A stretch of 64,000 bases of DNA from Strongylocentrotus purpuratus (Eukaryota; Echinodermata; Echinoidea; Camarodonta; Strongylocentrotidae), in contig NW_022145613.1 in assembly GCF_000002235.5 (NCBI RefSeq), forward strand, positions 9,858,429 to 9,922,428, given 5' to 3'. Positions 1-11,964 of this stretch are shown piece by piece. Made by a program: the position numbers and the translations under genes. A model generated the notes under the pieces. The model saw only the letters and a list, made by a program, of their open reading frames with translations, did not search any database and was not told the origin of the DNA. The first letter of the stretch is position 1, and each line of letters starts with the position of its first letter.

Positions 1-1670
1 CCAAACATCTAAGAGCTCTATGGTTGTCCGAAAGGTTCCTTTGACAAACTACCAGTTAATGGGACTCTTGTCATCACTGAACTGTCCAACCTTACCGTGA
101 TCTTCTTGTCCAACAAACAATGCTCTACCACTTCCAGTCCGTCCATTCACAGGCCACTCACTCCAAGCCGAGTGGTCTGTGAAGTTCCGCTACCACAGAG
201 GGGGCCCAAGTCTGATCTGACCATCCATCTACATAATCTACCCATTCGCCTGTCAGTCCATGCGTCCATCCGTCCTTCCCATGGATTACCATTTGGTTCA
301 GGTCCACGTCCTTCATTCTCTGCATGTGGACCTGTCCATGCCATTTGGGACCTTGTCCGATTCCAACCCGATCCAGTCCAGTCCACTCCAGTCCGGTCCA
401 ATGAGCCCATTCCAAAAATTGGCCCATCTGCACTTGCCGTGCCCTGGATGCGTATGTATGCCCTATACTTTGTTCCAAATAGACTTTAAATCCACTTCAA
501 TGTCACCTTCTTGGGAGCTTTTTTGTACATACCTTAAATATTCAACCATCAAAAGTTGAGGATATTATTTCCAACAGCATTTCAAGTTGTCCTCAACAAA
601 AGGTCCAAGAAGATGGTCCTCAGTAATAGTACTTAACTTGACCAAGCCAAAGAATATTCCTTAACAACATAAGTGACCCTTCTGGGAAGAAAATACAATT
701 TTCTTCTCCCCTACGAGTCCCATCTACATTTGACCAGCAACCCTATCAAAGTCATCCCCTACTCTTTTCACTTTTTTCAGAAGAAGGTCATAAGAAGGTC
801 ATAAGGGGTGATATTTTGCCTGCCTCTTCCCAAATTGGTTATTTCTTCAGATTTTCCCCATATTCCAGATTGCATTGCACATGTTTGTTCTTTTAATGGA
901 TGAATTCGGGCAATTGAGATATATTTTTTAAATTCTTTTTATAGATTTTTATGAAAAATGTTTTTCTCCAGTAACAGTATTCCATGAGATGTGCATTATG
1001 CCTGCTCCTACAGTTCAGTGAGTTACTCTCACTCGCCATTCAATGTTCTTCTATCCGCCATTTCTTTACCTCACCAATCCAAATTTGGTCATTACTTGTT
1101 CAACTCGACAGTTTTCTGGTAGATGCTACATGACACTAATCCTTTTTCTTTCTGTATATTTCTCATCCTTCCTAATATACGATGACCCATTTCTACAGCA
1201 GATTTGACATGGGCATTCTGGAGCCTTCTACAGCTTTCTGTCCAACACAGTCGCTATGCACTGCCGAGGAGCCTCCTAGCAACTTGAGTCAATGAGGATG
1301 AGATGACTGGAAAACAGTAGCATCAAGATGTCGTCAAGATGTCGTCAAGATGTCATCACAGAACAGAAGAAGGCTAAGGAATATTCACCTTCCTGGATAG
1401 AAAAGGTACAAAGAAATCCTCTTAAAATAAATTTAAAAAAACATGTTTTTGGACAAAGGCCTAAATCCAGTGTAGCGTCCAAAGTTTAGTAGAATACGGT
1501 CTATGGCTGAAACCTAGTCTTAAAAAAATGAATTTTATTCAGGATTGGCTAAAATACATATTTGTATGCTGACCTAAATCAAGATTATTAGTTTAACAAA
1601 TACCAGGGTTCAAATTTTAATTTAAAAAATCATAGATTGAAATCATGATCTTTTTTCTCTCCTTTACTTT
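1..1670. other. No gene recognised
   Basis: No coding exon, RNA gene or repeat array could be supported. Between about 130 and 420 the plus strand is rich in short GTCC/CCAGTCC words, which opens several overlapping frames by composition only. A small AAGATGTCGTC triplication lies near 1325-1355. Confidence 0.6.
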
Positions 1671-1742
1671 TTAATTCTTTTGTTTACATTGTGTCACTTT
1701 CCAGGATGTCTGCTTTCTACCAGCTGTACCTGATGTAAAAGG

Positions 1743-2066
1743 TGGGCTCTGTAGGTATGCCACTGGGAGGGTACCATATGCACCAAGAAGCAAGCTGGTA
1801 GACAGCTGGGGGCTCTGTGGGTATGCCACTGGGAGGGCACCATATGCACCAAGAAGCAAGCTGGTAGACAGCTGGGGGCTCTGTGGGTATGCCACTGGGA
1901 GGGCACCATATGCACCAAGAAGCAAGCTGGTAGACAGCTGGGAGCTCTGTGGGTATGCCACTGGGAGGGCACCATATGCACCAAGAAGCAAGCTGGTAGA
2001 CAGCTGGGAGCTATGTGGGTATGCCACTGGGAGGGCACCATATGCACCAAGAAGCAAGCTGGTATG
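1743..2066. repeat. 66-bp minisatellite, about five copies
   Basis: Five consecutive copies of a 66-bp unit begin near 1745, 1811, 1877, 1943 and 2009 and differ by only a few substitutions. Because 66 is divisible by three, two minus-strand frames stay open and read as 22-residue repeats (for example LLLGAYGALPVAYPQSPQLS). No splice signals, start context or flanking coding sequence support translation, so I treat it as a young non-coding minisatellite. Confidence 0.9.
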
Positions 2067-3170
2067 GTAGATAGCCTTCGCTTTACCTAGTGAGCACTAT
2101 GACTACTGGGCAGCAAGCACAGTGTGCACCGGTCTCACTTCGGGTCGGCAGGATATGTACCACTGAACAAAACAACACTCTAAATCCCTCAAACAATGTC
2201 ACTATTAAGAACTCATAGTGAAGAAGCATGTCTTACAACTGTATCTACAAGAAAATAGATAATCATTGGACTACAATGGAAGCTGTCTAAAACTCTACAT
2301 GATATTCAAGAATAAATTGTTGGTCCGTGGTAATATAGAAATGGCGTTATACGGTTAAAATCAACTTCTGTGAAAACTCAACGTTTTAACAAATTTAGAT
2401 CGAGTACTGTAGCTTACTGAACTATTGTTTGATATTGAGTTTGTTTCTAACTGCTGTTTTTTCTTACCAAAGCTCCCTATCAAGTTTTCATTTTATTATT
2501 ATTTATTTCCACGTCAAGATAAAAACAATATTGTATAATCTTCTAAATACAAACGTATAAAATAAGATATCTGAAGTGGGAGGATTATGAAAAGCACATA
2601 AATAGCTTGTTAAAAATGATGTATATTCTTTTAATCACTCCAGAAAGTTTAGGACCGAGTAGACCTACATTTTGAGTAATGTCCCTCAGCTTTAGTATTC
2701 AGGCTATTCAGTCTTACATGAACTACTGGCCTGAATAGAGAGGGCAGTCTTGCTCCTATTGAAAAATTGAGATAGATAATATCAGGATTCACCAGTGTGT
2801 TACTCAAATGATCCTAAAAGTAACAGATGGTGAGATTACTATTGTCTTCTTTTATCTATTTATCCATCGAAACTCCTCTCTCTCTCTCGCTTCTCTTTCC
2901 TTACCCCTCTCTTCATCTCACTCTCTCTTGTCAATGCGATCTGCATGACTTTTCCTTCTCTCTTTTTTCCGACTAACTACCAGACTCTATGTAACCCATG
3001 TTTTTAACGTATGGTTTTGTTTGACTCTCATAATGACAGTCTACCATCTTTTACATGCAAATTTCCAACTTGGCAGAGAAGTACAGTGGAATAATAAAAC
3101 AACACAATACATTTCAATCATTACCTGATTTATCTCTTGTTGGAGTGCTATAAAACTGGTATAACATGGT
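2067..3170. other. No gene recognised
   Basis: AT-rich sequence with a short CT-rich run at 2877-2935. Nothing codes convincingly on either strand. Confidence 0.55.
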
Positions 3171-3341
3171 TGCAAACACTTGCAGGGCATCAAGACTAAA
3201 AAGGTGGGGCAATTTCAACCTATGTATTGCCTAAAGAAATATGAATTTGTTCCCGGGTTCATTGAAGTACAATGTTTTTGTATTTTTCAATAGGCAATGG
3301 ACAAGGGTTGTTTACCTTTTTAGATTTTGTAAATGTTTGCA
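3171..3341. mobile_element. Foldback element (MITE-like), about 171 bp
   Basis: The left end starts TGCAAACACTTGCAGG and continues to CTAAAAAGGT; the right end is its imperfect reverse complement (CCTTTTTAG ... ATGTTTGCA). The paired ends and lack of coding capacity indicate a non-autonomous DNA element. No target duplication was resolved. Confidence 0.5.
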
Positions 3342-3493
3342 AGCATGAAATCGTTGGTGTGTAAAGGTAGTATATCGAGAAGATAGACATGCTGTTTATG
3401 GTGTACATCTTGGTGATGATGATGGTAGTAGACATGGGGATGGTGATATTAGAGTTGATAAAAAGCTGAAGATGATGATGACGATGGTAGTTA

Positions 3494-3669
3494 CAGGCAC
3501 GGATTCAGGATTCCCCTCCCCCTTCCCTCCCCATTGAGCAAAAAAAAAAAGAGGTTAATTTCTGGTCACCAATTTTTTTGGGGGGTCCGTCTTTCCTTCC
3601 CCCCCTTTTTTTGTCAGGGGGGGGGGGGGGAGGCCCGCTTGCACCCCCCCCCCCCCGGATCCGCGCCTG
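3494..3669. mobile_element. Foldback element with G/C homopolymer arms
   Basis: Ends are inverted: CAGGCACGGATTCAGG on the left and, read in reverse complement, CAGGCGCGGATCCGG on the right. The interior holds long C and G runs (3618-3655) that can pair. The terminal words resemble those of the elements at 11208 and 21057. Confidence 0.55.
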
Positions 3670-3842
3670 GGTGATTATGGTCATTGTGGTGAAAATGATG
3701 TTGATGGAGATAGGTGGACATATGTACATGCATGTAATGGTGATTAGGACGAAAATTATGTTGATGGGATGGTATCATGGGTATGATGAAGAGGAGAAAG
3801 AAGATAGTGATTATAAAGGTGTTGATGAGGAGGAGGAGTATG

Positions 3843-4098
3843 AGGCCTACAAAAAAAAATGTTGTATTGCCCTTTGTGACCGACCCAAAAATCTTGAAAT
3901 CTGTAGTCGGCTTTGTAAAAAAAGTTTGTTTTTTTAAACCATTTTTTAGAGAATTTTTTTTAAAAACATTCAAAACTGAGAAATATCAGGCCAAAGCGGG
4001 AGAAAAAAAAAGTTTAAAAAAAAAAAAAAAGATTTCCGACCGACCGACCCATGTTATGGCACCTAAAGGGCATTACAACTTTTTTTTCTTCTTAGGCC
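3843..4098. mobile_element. Foldback element, family A, copy 1
   Basis: About 256 bp bounded by AGGCCTAC...TTGTATTGCCCTTTGTG on the left and its reverse complement (CACCTAAAGGGCATTACAAC...TTAGGCC) on the right. A second copy with the same interior words (GACCGACC, CTTGAAATCT, CATTCAAAACTGAGAAAT) lies at 13535-13793, which shows it is a dispersed family. Non-coding. Confidence 0.7.
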
Positions 4099-4099
4099 G

Positions 4100-5862
4100 T
4101 GTGAAATTGTGATGGTGATAAAGATTTGCCAGTTACAATTCTTGCAACGACAGGAACATGCAAAAACGAAAAAAGATCACCATAGACCAATTAGTGTCTG
4201 TTGTCACGATAATGATAATGGATGCCTCTATGTTTCGTATTATTTTTTATCTTGGTCTTTGTTAATTAAAAGTTGGTCTTTCTGCTATTTCTTGGCGAGG
4301 ATGATTGTGGCGGTGATGACTGCTGGCGATAAGGATGAATAATTATGATTGTCGTGGCGATGATTCATAATGATGATTATCATGATGCATGGTGATGTGG
4401 ACGGTGATGATAAAGATCATCACGATTGCTTTTGTTTTGGAGATAACGATGAAGTTGATAGAGACTGATGATTGTGATGATAGAAATGCTTATCATGATC
4501 ATAAACATCTCTAGTTGTAAAGACAACAATGAAGATGACTATGACGGTGATGGTGATGTTGCAGATGGTGATATTAGGGACTTATAGATTTGCGTGGACT
4601 GATATGTGTGACGTCCATTCAAAGCAGTGCATTAAAAGAACGTCGATCATAGCAATCCCCGTTGTCTTCGTGCGAATCTAAAAGTCCCTATTGACGTTGA
4701 TGAATGTAATGATGCATAGTGATGATGATGGTGCTGCTTATGATGACGATAATTTAGATGAAATTACCTGATAACTGCATACCAACAATTGCGAATACCA
4801 TCAAGAAAATGATAATGGTTCCTTTTTTCTCCGATTTTTTTCTTATCTTGATCATTGGTAAGAACGTCAACCATTACTCATGTAGTTGTTCCTCTAATTT
4901 TCCATGCCGTTCTCGAACAAAAGATGTAATCATCATTTACAAAATGACTTATTCACCGACAAGGCACAAACACATATTAAATGACCGTTATTATTGACTA
5001 CATCTTTCGATCTCATAAAGAAGTACCGCACATAATGGATGCATCAAAAGATGAAAAGATACTATTAGGCTATTAGGTTACCCATTATGACGACAAATCG
5101 TATGGAGAAATGAGGTATAATTTAAAGGTATTGCTAGTGGCAGTAAAAGAAAAGAGTTTTTTCGTTATGCGAGTTGAAAGGGCATTTTGCCTCGGGATTT
5201 TCCTTCGCCCATGAAAGTGCTTCGTGATTAGTTACATGTATGAATAACACGACCGCGTAAAAAAAGAGTCTGTGAGGCACGTACATGTAAAAATGATTCA
5301 GAAATATCCCCCTTTAACAACTAACATCGCATACATTACAAAATGGTGGTATCGCGTACGATGTTTCTAAACATTATTTGGAGGGGGGGGGGCGGGAGTT
5401 GGAATGTGACTTATCCACATTCAAAATTTGTGTTTCAAAATATCAAATTGGAATATCTGTATAATTTTGAACCTACACCCTGTTTATCGTCAAATGTGCT
5501 ATACTTGGGAATCTATCTTTTTTTCTGGAGAGCAATCGTAAAAATCTGGGAGTCCCGCTTTATTGCTTTTGTTCCATTCCCCGTTCCATTCAACTAAGAC
5601 AAGCGTCCCATCCTTTTCGATCAAAATTGTGCTCGATCAGGATGTTGTTTTTCTGTACATAGCTACATAAGCCTCCTAGTAATACTATAGTATGAATTTC
5701 CTGTTTTCGTTCCTTTGCCTTCCCATTACGAATATAATAACCATCCTGCTATACTCGACCGAACAACGACGCAATCATCATTATCAGCACCATAATCACT
5801 TTGCCACTTGTGCAGAACCGAAGGTAATGATGCCGGGGCATAGCAAGGGCATTATAGTAGAC
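4100..5862. other. No gene recognised
   Basis: Continuation of GAT-rich sequence to about 4760, then unremarkable AT-rich DNA with a G-run at 5382-5392. No exon could be supported. Confidence 0.5.
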
Positions 5863-5941
5863 AGGGCGGGGCGGGGGTCGGCCGGGTATATAAAGGCTTT
5901 CATCCTCGCCTATACATTTCTCTCGGTTATTTCAGGGAGGT
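5863..5941 (+). promoter_or_regulatory. Putative core promoter: GC boxes, TATA box and short leader
   Basis: A GGGCGGGGCGGGGG block at about 5863-5876 (Sp1-type GC boxes) sits just upstream of a consensus TATA box, TATATAAAGG, at 5887-5896. A start site would be expected near 5917. A splice-donor-like AG|GTGAG follows at 5938/5940. The order GC box, TATA, leader, donor is what a plus-strand first exon looks like. Which gene it would serve is unknown; the zinc-finger gene 6 kb downstream is on the same strand. Confidence 0.35.
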
Positions 5942-8040
5942 GAGACTTTATTTCATGTGGAATAAAATAATCATTAAATATTCCCGCATGTGGTAGAATT
6001 GCACTGATGTGATAAGGAAGTAGTTGTAATACATGCAGACATGTATTCGTACGAACTATATTTAACTAATGGGGGAAAACACGATTTGATTGTGTAAGAT
6101 TAAAATGAAGCAGACAGGAAAATGATATATGTAATATATTGTAAGGAGAGGGGTAATACCGAAGAGCGTAAGTACATGATGCATTGGGGGATCATTGGAT
6201 TATGGATACTAGATGGGGTCATGGGGCATTCCAACTGAGACCTTTAATTTGACCTCTTATTCACCCTAGTCTGAATGACCTCAGCTGGTGTAAGCTAGAT
6301 AGCTCGCACGCGACTAAAGTTCGTTTAAGGTCACAGATGTTTATCTTCAGATTACGCAACGCAGTTTGGATGGTGGCGGATGAAGTGAGCTATATACTAC
6401 TAGTCTCCAAGAATACATGAGACACAATATGCATTCTCGACTCCTGACAGTCAGTGCTACAAGATTTCTGCGGAATATAGACTGTTGGGGGGTAATTGTC
6501 ATAATGATTATCCGGGGGTGATTGTTTGAGTATACAGTTGTCCGGGTCAAGATAGTCAAAATAATGTCAAATCTAGTCAGATGCATCCAAAAGACAAGCC
6601 GGGATCGAGAGGTCCATCCTTCCCAGGGGCCCCACTCACAAGCATAGCTCTTTGGGGTTCCAATTTGGATCACGTTTGTTCGTCATGATTGCTTTTCTGG
6701 TGTTTTTTGAATAAACTGAACTGAAACTGATTTTAGAGGGGGTGTATGAAAAATCCCCTTTCCTCTACCCTGATACGGAGCCTAATGATCCATTATTGTG
6801 GTATGGCGCAGGCGATAAGTCCGTTGCCTGGCAACCCGCGCCATTATCATCAATCATCGCTTGGCAAGGCAATCGTCGTTAAGCCTCGGCATAGTCATCA
6901 TCATCAGCATCGTCATTATCGAATTAAAGGCACACGCACGAGAAACCAAGTACAAAGCGCACTGTTGACTGTCAAGTATTCTAGTTATAGCCAGGCCTAC
7001 ATGCACATATCGGCTAGTATTCTTGTCTGTCTAAACATGATCGTATAGAAAGGACGTTCAGTGAATCCCACGCCCCCCCCCCCCTTGTCAGTTTTTTTCT
7101 CCTCCTTTTTGTTGATATTTTTTTATTTGATATGAAACAAAGGACAAATGATCTACGATTTAACAAAAATCATCGTTGACAAATGTTTTTTTAAAGATTC
7201 TGTAGGCATGGGCAAATGGAATTTTCATCCAAACATTATTTTGTATTGCTCAAAATGTATTGAATTCATCGTCAGCATGGTGAATATGGGGTCAATGACA
7301 AACCAAATACGTAATATCCTCCTTGTTTACACCCATCCACCTCCTTTCTGAGAAGAAAAAAAAAACTGCCGAGAACCTATACGATTTAATTTTACTTGTC
7401 CTTCCCATAGGCTTTATACATAATAGTCGTGCTGACCGAAAGGACTTTGACTTATAAATTTCCAGTGAGTACGCCTATTAACTCTCAAATTCAAACTGGA
7501 CAGAGTTTTATAAACATATATTTTGGGTGTATACTTGCGTGTGTATATGAGGGGGGGGGGGGGGGCTATATGAATTGTTAGATCTAGATAAACTGTCCGT
7601 TATTCAAATCTGCGCTGTATATCATGGCATACATAGAGAGAGAGGGAGAGAGAGAGAGAGATATGAGCAGGGAGGTGTGAGTTTAAACTCAGAGACTAAG
7701 AGAGAAGGGGAGAGGGTGACAGACACAATTACGCGTTTCATCGGAGATTACACCAGGAATTATACACAAAATATCTCAGGCAGACCTATATTTCGATGCT
7801 GATCAATCTAGGGATATAATTCTTTCTTAGAGAACAGATAAGCCTAGAGCCTAGAGATGAAGTACTCCGGAGAAGAAAAAATGCCGGTAATCCACTCTAT
7901 GATCAACCGTTTTATATTACGTTAATATCATAGCCTATATTGATAATGATGATAATCAATGTACATTTTAAAAATCTATGTAATACACCTTGGTTATTAT
8001 TTTAACAAAATAATCAATCCACCGACATAATACCCTCATC
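5942..8040. other. No gene recognised
   Basis: Mixed sequence with a C-run (7070-7084), a G-run (7549-7565) and a GA-rich tract (7635-7662). A TGAATAAACTGAACTGAA tail near 6706-6723 resembles the 3' end of a non-LTR element but no coding remnant was found upstream. Confidence 0.5.
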
Positions 8041-8695
8041 CTTTAACTTTCCCCGCTTTACCACCCGGCCTCGCTTGCTGCATTCGCCGCCGCCAAGCGG
8101 GCGCCTACTTCCGTGACTCACAGCCATTATCATCATCATCATCATTATCATCGCTATCATCAAGCTTGCTATTTATAGCCCACACCGTCGTTAAAATCAT
8201 TTGAAGCAAGGCCAAGCTGCGTGGAACACACGGCTCATAATATATAACGCAACTGCATGCATATGACAGTGTACTGGCTATAGGCAGCTTGTATCATTCT
8301 CCCCACAGTATTTCCATGTGTCTTTGTCATCGCGAACACACAACATCGTCATTATTATCATCGTTGTTCTCTATTCGAGTACACGCGCTATGATTTTGTT
8401 CCCGCCAGAGGTATATTCGTTCTGTTTCACACAGCGAGTAATATAAGCCGACCATTTCATACCCAAGTCTCTTCCAACTATTTCCTTCTCCTTGAATAAC
8501 ATATCGTGATTTCAGAAGAAGAACAATTTTCGAAAGAGAAGTTTATTTCACGGTGATCGCAGGTGTTGGATATCAAATAATATATTATTTGATGAAGAGC
8601 AAGCCATGATTTAGTGACTCCGCGCACTTTTCCTGTTACATCATATTCAGTCGATGGTGAATGCACGTTTTGTACTTCAGACCCATTATCATCAG
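8041..8695 (+). promoter_or_regulatory. Candidate promoter and non-coding first exon of the zinc-finger gene
   Basis: A CpG-richer stretch (8041-8110, with CCGGCC, CGCCGCCGCC, GCGGGCGCC) is followed by a strong donor CAG|GTAAGT at 8695/8696. The zinc-finger gene has a clear 5' UTR acceptor at 11920/11921 with no coding sequence before it, so it needs an upstream non-coding exon; this donor is the best candidate I see. The exon's 5' end cannot be fixed. Inference only. Confidence 0.3.
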
Positions 8696-8961
8696 GTAAG
8701 TACTTTCAAAATGACCCGGCATTGTATTCTGATGTTTGCATGGTATGATTTTGCTGCCTCGTCATGATTTATGCCTAATATTTTGTTCTCGAAATAAAAT
8801 GCTTGCCATAATTGTAATATTGTCAGTATTTGCAGCCAGAAGGTTCTAATTAAGTAGAGTCAGTAGCCGAAATATATATTTATGGGTTTATTATATTCTT
8901 TTAAAATATTATAGTGTTAGAAAAAACTAGATGGAATTTTGACTGCGCGCAGTCGAAAATG

Positions 8962-9968
8962 ATGCCTCCGCCATAGAGCAATTTAAACAAGTTTGGAGTT
9001 TAAATCTCCAGTGGTTCTTGAGATATCATGATAACAATCTCAATGTATGGAATTTCATAAGTTGACCTCTGTGACCCTTGACCTTTGACCTACGTGCTCC
9101 AAAATCTAATCAGATTGTCTTCCTATGGTGATACACACTATCATTAAGTTTGAAGTTTAAATCTCCAGTGGTTCTTGAGATATTATGATATGGTGATACA
9201 TACTATCATTAAGTTTTAAGTGAAAATTCTCCAGTGGTTCTTGAGATATCGCGATAACGATCTCAATGTATGGAATTTCATAAGTTGACCTCTGTGACCC
9301 TTGACCTTTGACCTACGTGCTCCAAAATCTAATCAGATTGTCTTCCTATGGTGATACACACTATCATTAAGTTTGAAGTTTAAATCTCCAGTGGTTCTTG
9401 AGATATGATAACAATCTCAATGTATGGAATTTCATAAGTTGACCTCTATGACCCTTGACCTTTGACCTACGTGCTCCAAAATGTAATCAGATTGTTTTCC
9501 TATAGTGATACACACTATCACTAAGTTTGAAGTTTAAATCTCCAGTGGTTCTTGAGATATCATGATAACAATCTCAATGTATGGAATTTCATAAGTTGAC
9601 CTCTGTGACCCTTGACCTTTGACATACGTGCTCCAAAATCTAATCAGATCGTCTTCCTATGGTGATACATACTATCCTTAAGTTTGAAGTTTAAATCTCA
9701 AATGGTTCTTGAGATATCGCGCTAACAAACTCAATACAAGGAATTTCATAAGTTGACCTCTGTGACCTGTGACCTTTGACCTACGTACTCCAAAATCTAA
9801 TCAGATCGTCTTCCTATGGTGATAAATACTATTCCCGAGTCTTAAGTTTAAATCTTAAATGGTTCTTGAGATATTGTGATAACGGTCAAACGGGACGGAC
9901 GTACGGACATACGGACGGACAACCTGAAAACATGATGCCTCCGGCACCACCTTCGGTGGCGGAGGCAT
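8962..9968. mobile_element. 1-kb inverted-repeat element with internal minisatellite
   Basis: Both ends carry the inverted word ATGCCTCCGCCA (8962-8973, and in reverse complement at 9957-9968). Inside are five tandem, slightly diverged units of mostly about 155-157 bp, each with AGTTTAAATCTCCAGTGGTT and ATGGAATTTCATAAGTTGAC words. The right end has a GGACGGACGTACGGACATAC run and a hairpin. It has no coding capacity. Dispersed elements with the same look are common in marine invertebrates (general knowledge). Confidence 0.75.
9063..9782. promoter_or_regulatory. Five clusters of nuclear-receptor half-sites
   Basis: Each internal unit of the surrounding element has four TGACCT-type half-sites in the same order, separated by 3, 1 and 1 bases, at 9063-9091, 9286-9314, 9440-9468, 9597-9625 and 9754-9782. 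TGACCTTTGACCT is a perfect DR1, the RXR/HNF4/COUP-TF class site. About 20 half-sites lie 2.2-2.9 kb upstream of the zinc-finger start codon. Sequence match is direct; any binding is inference. Confidence 0.5.
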
Positions 9969-10190
9969 AAAAAGTAATCGGAGATTATGAGTTGGAGGGT
10001 GGAAACCGGGGGTGGATAGCGCGGATCTAATCAGAAAGGGGAAGGAGGGAGAGAGAGAGAGAGAGAAAGAGGGGGGGGGGGGGGTCTCAACATCAAGAGT
10101 GTATAACCACCTTTTTCATTTCCCAAAATATGATTAAAAATAGTCGTTGGCCGTCCCTGATACATCAAGCGGTGTATGTTTCATTGTGGG

Positions 10191-10252
10191 GTTGCGTGTG
10201 TGTGTGTGTGTGTGTGGTGGTGGTGGTGGTGGGGGGGGGGGGGGGGGGGGGG
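10191..10252. repeat. GT, GGT and poly-G microsatellite
   Basis: A (GT)n run passes into (GGT)n and then a run of about 20 G. It is a candidate G-quadruplex and a likely sequencing or assembly weak point. Confidence 0.85.
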
Positions 10253-10839
10253 TTCTTCCCATGCAGCATATGACGGTTTATTCTCGGACCTTCGATCAAT
10301 ATTGGTACTGGCCGGGTGATAAGTTTTCCGATTGTGATGACTTGTTTCTAATGTACTATCGTCAATCATCTTCTTTTTGTATACAGTCTATATACAACCC
10401 TTTATACTTTTGTCTAGTTTTTTTTTCATTCGAGGGAGGGGGGGGGGGCGATTTTTGACACCAAATATCCACATGTTAATATGAGTTATATGACCATTTA
10501 TTATTTAATCGCCAATGCCACCATTATCACGAGGCAGATATATTAAGTTGAGGATGGGGCCAGGAGGTTCCTGTTTTGAAATTCAAAAAATTCGGGCGGC
10601 ATCGCTATCTTAGGCGACGAATTTATAACGAAATCGTTAAAATCATCAACCTTGCCATTGCATATTGTTACTGAAAAAGAAAAAGAAAAGAGAACAGATT
10701 TTGCTTGTTCTCTCATTTTTTCCAAGCCATCAAATCGTGTTACAGGAGCAAAATTATGAAAGAGGTGTGAAGAGCAACTTTTCGTGGAGTTTATTGGAAA
10801 TGATAAAGTAGATAGGGGCGAGAGCTAATTACAGTCATC

Positions 10840-11640
10840 TCCCTGCGTTTGATAATAATCGTCCTATTCCTCATCCTGATAATTACATCGTCATCATCAT
10901 CGTCATAGCCACCACCATTATCATCACCACCATCTTAATCATCAGTGTCACATTATTAAAATTATAGTCACCATCATCGTCATCATCTTCATCATTATTA
11001 ATAGATTCATCATCATTATCACTACCATCTTAATCATCAATATCGTCATAATCGTCATCACCATATTAATCACCATTATCACAATCATCATCGGCATCAT
11101 CACAATCGTCACCATCATCATGATCACATCATTATTGTCGTCTTTATCATCATCATTATCACGACTGTCATCAGGTGCATCATCTCTACCATCTCAATCA
11201 ACATCATCAGGCGCGTACACAGGGGGGGGGGGGGGGGGGGTGTTTGGGGGGTTAAACCCCCTCTTTGGTATTTTTTTTTTTTTAAATTATTAAAAAAAAA
11301 AAAAATATTCCCATGGCTGACCTAACAAGGTGACCTTACCCCCCCCCCCCTCCCAACGGAGCCAAATGTCAATTTTTCAAATTTCGAGACCAAAAAAAAA
11401 AAAAAAAAAAAAAAAAAGTGTCCTCTTACCCCCCCCCCCCCCCCCCCGTTTATTCAGCGGCTGGCTGAGTCGTTGCGAAATTTTCGTCCCGATTTATAAA
11501 TGTTAAACCCCCCCCCCTGAAAAAATCCTGCGTACGCGCCTGAACATCATAATATAATAATCATCATCACCCCCATCATCTTAATCGTCATCATCTTGAC
11601 CACTTTCACCATCATTATCATCAACATCATCATCGCCACC
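10840..11640. repeat. ATC-trinucleotide-rich satellite region
   Basis: Degenerate CATCATCATCGTCAT words fill 10860-11205 and resume at 11550-11640 after a foldback element inserted in between. It opens frames by composition only. Confidence 0.7.
11208..11542. mobile_element. Foldback element, CAGGCGCGTACGCAGG family, copy 1
   Basis: Left end CAGGCGCGTACACAGG and right end CCTGCGTACGCGCCTG are inverted. The interior has long G, C and A runs and the words ATGGCTGACCT and AAGGTGACCTTACC, shared with the element at 21057-21290. It sits inside the ATC-rich satellite. Confidence 0.7.
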
Positions 11641-11964
11641 AACTAATACAAGGCGATAAGCATTATCATGTAATAGGAGGGGGTGTGGCTGGGGATGGTC
11701 TTCTTTTTTGAACTTCACCGTTAATTATTTTGAGATTCGAACACAACTTAGAGTTTTTATTGCCGTCATTATTATTTGGTTAAAAGTTGAAATGCTCGAA
11801 AGGAGTCGTTAGACAATATTGGCAAGACAAGCGTTAAAGAAACGTTATTCTATATTTTTTGTTGTATTTCTCACGATGTTTCAGCTGACAACGAACTATG
11901 TCTCTCATTTCGTTCTCTTAGGTTCATCTCTAAATCAGTAGGAGACACATAACGTATTGCCAGC

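Larger units (their letters stand above)
3395..4760. repeat. GAT-trinucleotide-rich satellite region
   Basis: The plus strand is dominated by degenerate GATGATGGTGATG words from about 3410 to 4760. It is interrupted by two foldback elements (3494-3669 and 3843-4098). It opens Asp/Met-type frames by composition and shows no exon structure. Confidence 0.6.

Noticed and set aside
1671..2057. Two overlapping minus-strand frames with 22-residue repeats as a repeat protein
   Set aside because: They exist because the minisatellite unit is 66 bp. No splice sites, signal peptide or conserved start were seen.
3505..3973. Gly/Pro-rich frames around 3.5-3.9 kb
   Set aside because: They read through G and C homopolymers of a foldback element and the GAT satellite.
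6347..6673. 108-codon minus-strand frame
   Set aside because: No domain, splice or start support; composition resembles the surrounding non-coding DNA.
7575..7802. Arg/Glu-rich plus-strand frame
   Set aside because: It is carried by a GA microsatellite.
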